Source: Dyadobacter sp. 50-39 | GTDB taxonomy: Bacteria; Bacteroidota; Bacteroidia; Cytophagales; Spirosomataceae | DNA: 64,000 nucleotides | Assembly (NCBI GenBank): GCA_001898145.1 | Contig: MKSR01000029.1 | Span: 1 to 64,000 of the forward strand | Direction of reading: 5' to 3' | In this document: in pieces, positions 62,942 to 64,000 of the stretch | How positions within the stretch are numbered: position 1 is the stretch's first letter | How the letters are laid out: every line of letters starts with the position of its first letter | Program-made: the position numbers and the translations under genes | The notes under the pieces: generated by a model | Seen by the model: the letters and a program-made list of their open reading frames with translations, nothing else | What the model was told of the DNA's origin: nothing | Databases searched by the model: none

Positions 62942-63525
62942 GGCCCGTCAACTCCTTTGAATTTGTAAATACCCGTAGCTTTCCGGAATTTGATGCGTGA
63001 GAAATCCTGCTCCGCATCCATTCCGATTGCATTCGTAATTTCCGAAGTGCGGATATTCTTAACCGACAATGCCTTGTCCGTCGACACCTTGCGTGTGCCC
63101 GGGCTCCAATTGAGTTCGGATGTCGTCAGGATTTCCTTCGTTTCGGATTTTACGACCCTCACATTCCCTTTTACAATGTAGAGATCCGCATTGCGGTCAT
63201 ACCTGCCCGAATCGGAGCGGAGCGTCGTCACAACCGTTCCTAATGAGTCAAAGAAGCTGATATTGACCGAATCCGGGAACACACGCGTCTCGTTCTGGTA
63301 AGTCAGGGATTTCGGTGTTTTAACATAAACCTTCATATTACCCTGCTCACTGTATTTGACCACCAGGTCGTTCACGATTTCAAGCGGACCGTTATAAACC
63401 GCCCCGATTTTGTCCTTTTTGGATTCGCAGGCGGTTAGAAGCAGCGCGCAAACTGCCATAATACAAAAAGGAGATAAGTGACTATCTCCTTTTGACAAAA
63501 ATCTTTGAATACAATTTTTAAGCAT
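62908..63525 (-). CDS. lptC: LPS export protein LptC
   Basis: About 205 residues from the Met at 63525 (a longer frame to 63558 would overlap the upstream gene). Lipoprotein signal ALLLTACESKKD, then the LptC jelly roll (VYVKTPKSLTYQNETRVFPD, RYDRNADLYIVKGNVRVVKS). Works with the OstA-like protein in LPS transport. Tail-to-tail overlap with cytochrome c. Confidence 0.88.
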   Translation of the reverse strand: MLKNCIQRFLSKGDSHLSPFCIMAVCALLLTACESKKDKIGAVYNGPLEIVNDLVVKYSEQGNMKVYVKTPKSLTYQNETRVFPDSVNISFFDSLGTVVTTLRSDSGRYDRNADLYIVKGNVRVVKSETKEILTTSELNWSPGTRKVSTDKALSVKNIRTSEITNAIGMDAEQDFSRIKFRKATGIYKFKGVDGPQSAPDTARAL

Positions 63526-63535
63526 AAAACTGCCG

Positions 63536-64000
63536 TTAATCGATTCTTCTCTTTTCAAACCATCTTTCCATGAGCGTTACACCCAAAACCACACGTCCGT
63601 AACGTTCGCGGATCGCACCTCCGGAGTTGGTACCACGCTGCCCTCCCACCAATGCCACCGAAAGGAAGTTGGCAAAACCACGGCCCATGGGGAATGTAAA
63701 GCCCAGACTCACGTTCGTGTCGTTCACCTTGGTATTTCCGATCATATAAGGTGTGTTACCCGTGCTGACACCCACGCGGTAACGAACATTGTCGAAGTAG
63801 TTGAGCGATCCGAATTTCGGGATATATTCTGCGCCGACATGGAGACGGCTAACATCCCTGAGCTCGTCGTTCACGTTTCCGAAGCCCCTGTATTGCGACC
63901 ACGACTGATGGCTGTAATCCACCGACAATGTCATTTTGAACGGCCATTCGAGGCTTGCTCCTACCTGATATTGTTCTGGCACCTTCATGGAACCTCCCAG
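63536..64000 (-). CDS. Outer membrane beta-barrel protein, cut by window edge
   Basis: The - frame is open to the last base, so the gene continues beyond the window; 154 codons are visible. Alternating beta strands (MTLSVDYSHQSWSQYRGFGN, LHVGAEYIPKFG, YRVGVSTGNTPYMIG) and a C-terminal GRVVLGVTLMERWF fit an outer-membrane barrel, possibly FadL-like or PorV-like. It ends 11 bases before the lptC start. Confidence 0.75.
   Translation of the reverse strand: MGGSMKVPEQYQVGASLEWPFKMTLSVDYSHQSWSQYRGFGNVNDELRDVSRLHVGAEYIPKFGSLNYFDNVRYRVGVSTGNTPYMIGNTKVNDTNVSLGFTFPMGRGFANFLSVALVGGQRGTNSGGAIRERYGRVVLGVTLMERWFEKRRID

Overview
The window looks like a chromosome segment of a Bacteroidetes bacterium, most likely Cytophagales and Dyadobacter-like. 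This rests on a T9SS type A sorting domain protein, a PorD-like DUF4835 protein, Bacteroidetes-type omega (Rpb6-like), BamD, an OstA/LptC pair and one promoter of the TTTG-20-TAnnTTTG type. The genus is inference.

Layout. (1) 1-780: 3' part of a tyrosine recombinase cut by the window edge. (2) 1.2-8.6 kb: a nucleotide-metabolism/NAD conflict cluster. A five-gene + operon (aldo/keto reductase, deoxynucleoside-kinase-like P-loop kinase, SIR2 protein, HAM1/RdgB-like NTPase, diverged RelA/SpoT-like synthetase) converges with a four-gene - operon (two small unknown proteins, a PfkB kinase fused to a nucleoside 2-deoxyribosyltransferase, a divergent PurA). The adjacent HAM1 and SIR2 genes recall the Kongming anti-phage system, but the other enzymes differ. 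(3) 9.6-14.4 kb: mobilization module (HTH protein, ParA-like ATPase, MobC-like protein, HUH relaxase) with a 12-unit, exactly 10-bp-phased repeat array and nested hairpins that are a good oriT candidate. (4) 15.0-17.4 kb: an ECF-like sigma factor directly followed by a truncated, probably nuclease-dead TnpB/Cas12f-like protein, then three consecutive hairpins and an intrinsic terminator. This looks like an RNA-guided sigma factor locus with its guide RNA. (5) 17.9-27.8 kb: Vsr, C5-methyltransferase, GHKL ATPase, Z1 helicase, PD-(D/E)XK protein and AIPR protein, a restriction-like defence operon. (6) 28-35.5 kb: ArdA antirestriction, unusual palindromes, two secreted proteins, a frameshifted pseudogene and an AbiE-type toxin-antitoxin pair. 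A fragment matching the 3' end of tRNA-Ser at about 35.7 kb is a candidate attachment site, so 1-35.7 kb is probably one integrated mobilizable island.

(7) 36.1-47.9 kb: a - strand run of effector-associated-domain, trypsin-like, STAND ATPase, trypsin-nuclease fusion, membrane, subtilisin-like and heme peroxidase genes, which looks like a protease-based immunity or cell-death system. It is bordered at 48.3-51.3 kb by a LuxR-type response regulator and a TPR histidine kinase. (8) 51.5-64 kb: ordinary core genes (tilS, OstA-like, T9SS cargo, bamD, rpoZ, coaBC, porD-like, recN, SCO, cytochrome c, lptC).

The strongest candidates for undescribed biology are the 1.2-8.6 kb nucleotide-signal cluster and the sigma/TnpB-like/structured RNA locus at 15-17 kb. 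All assignments come from reading motifs by eye; no searches were run.
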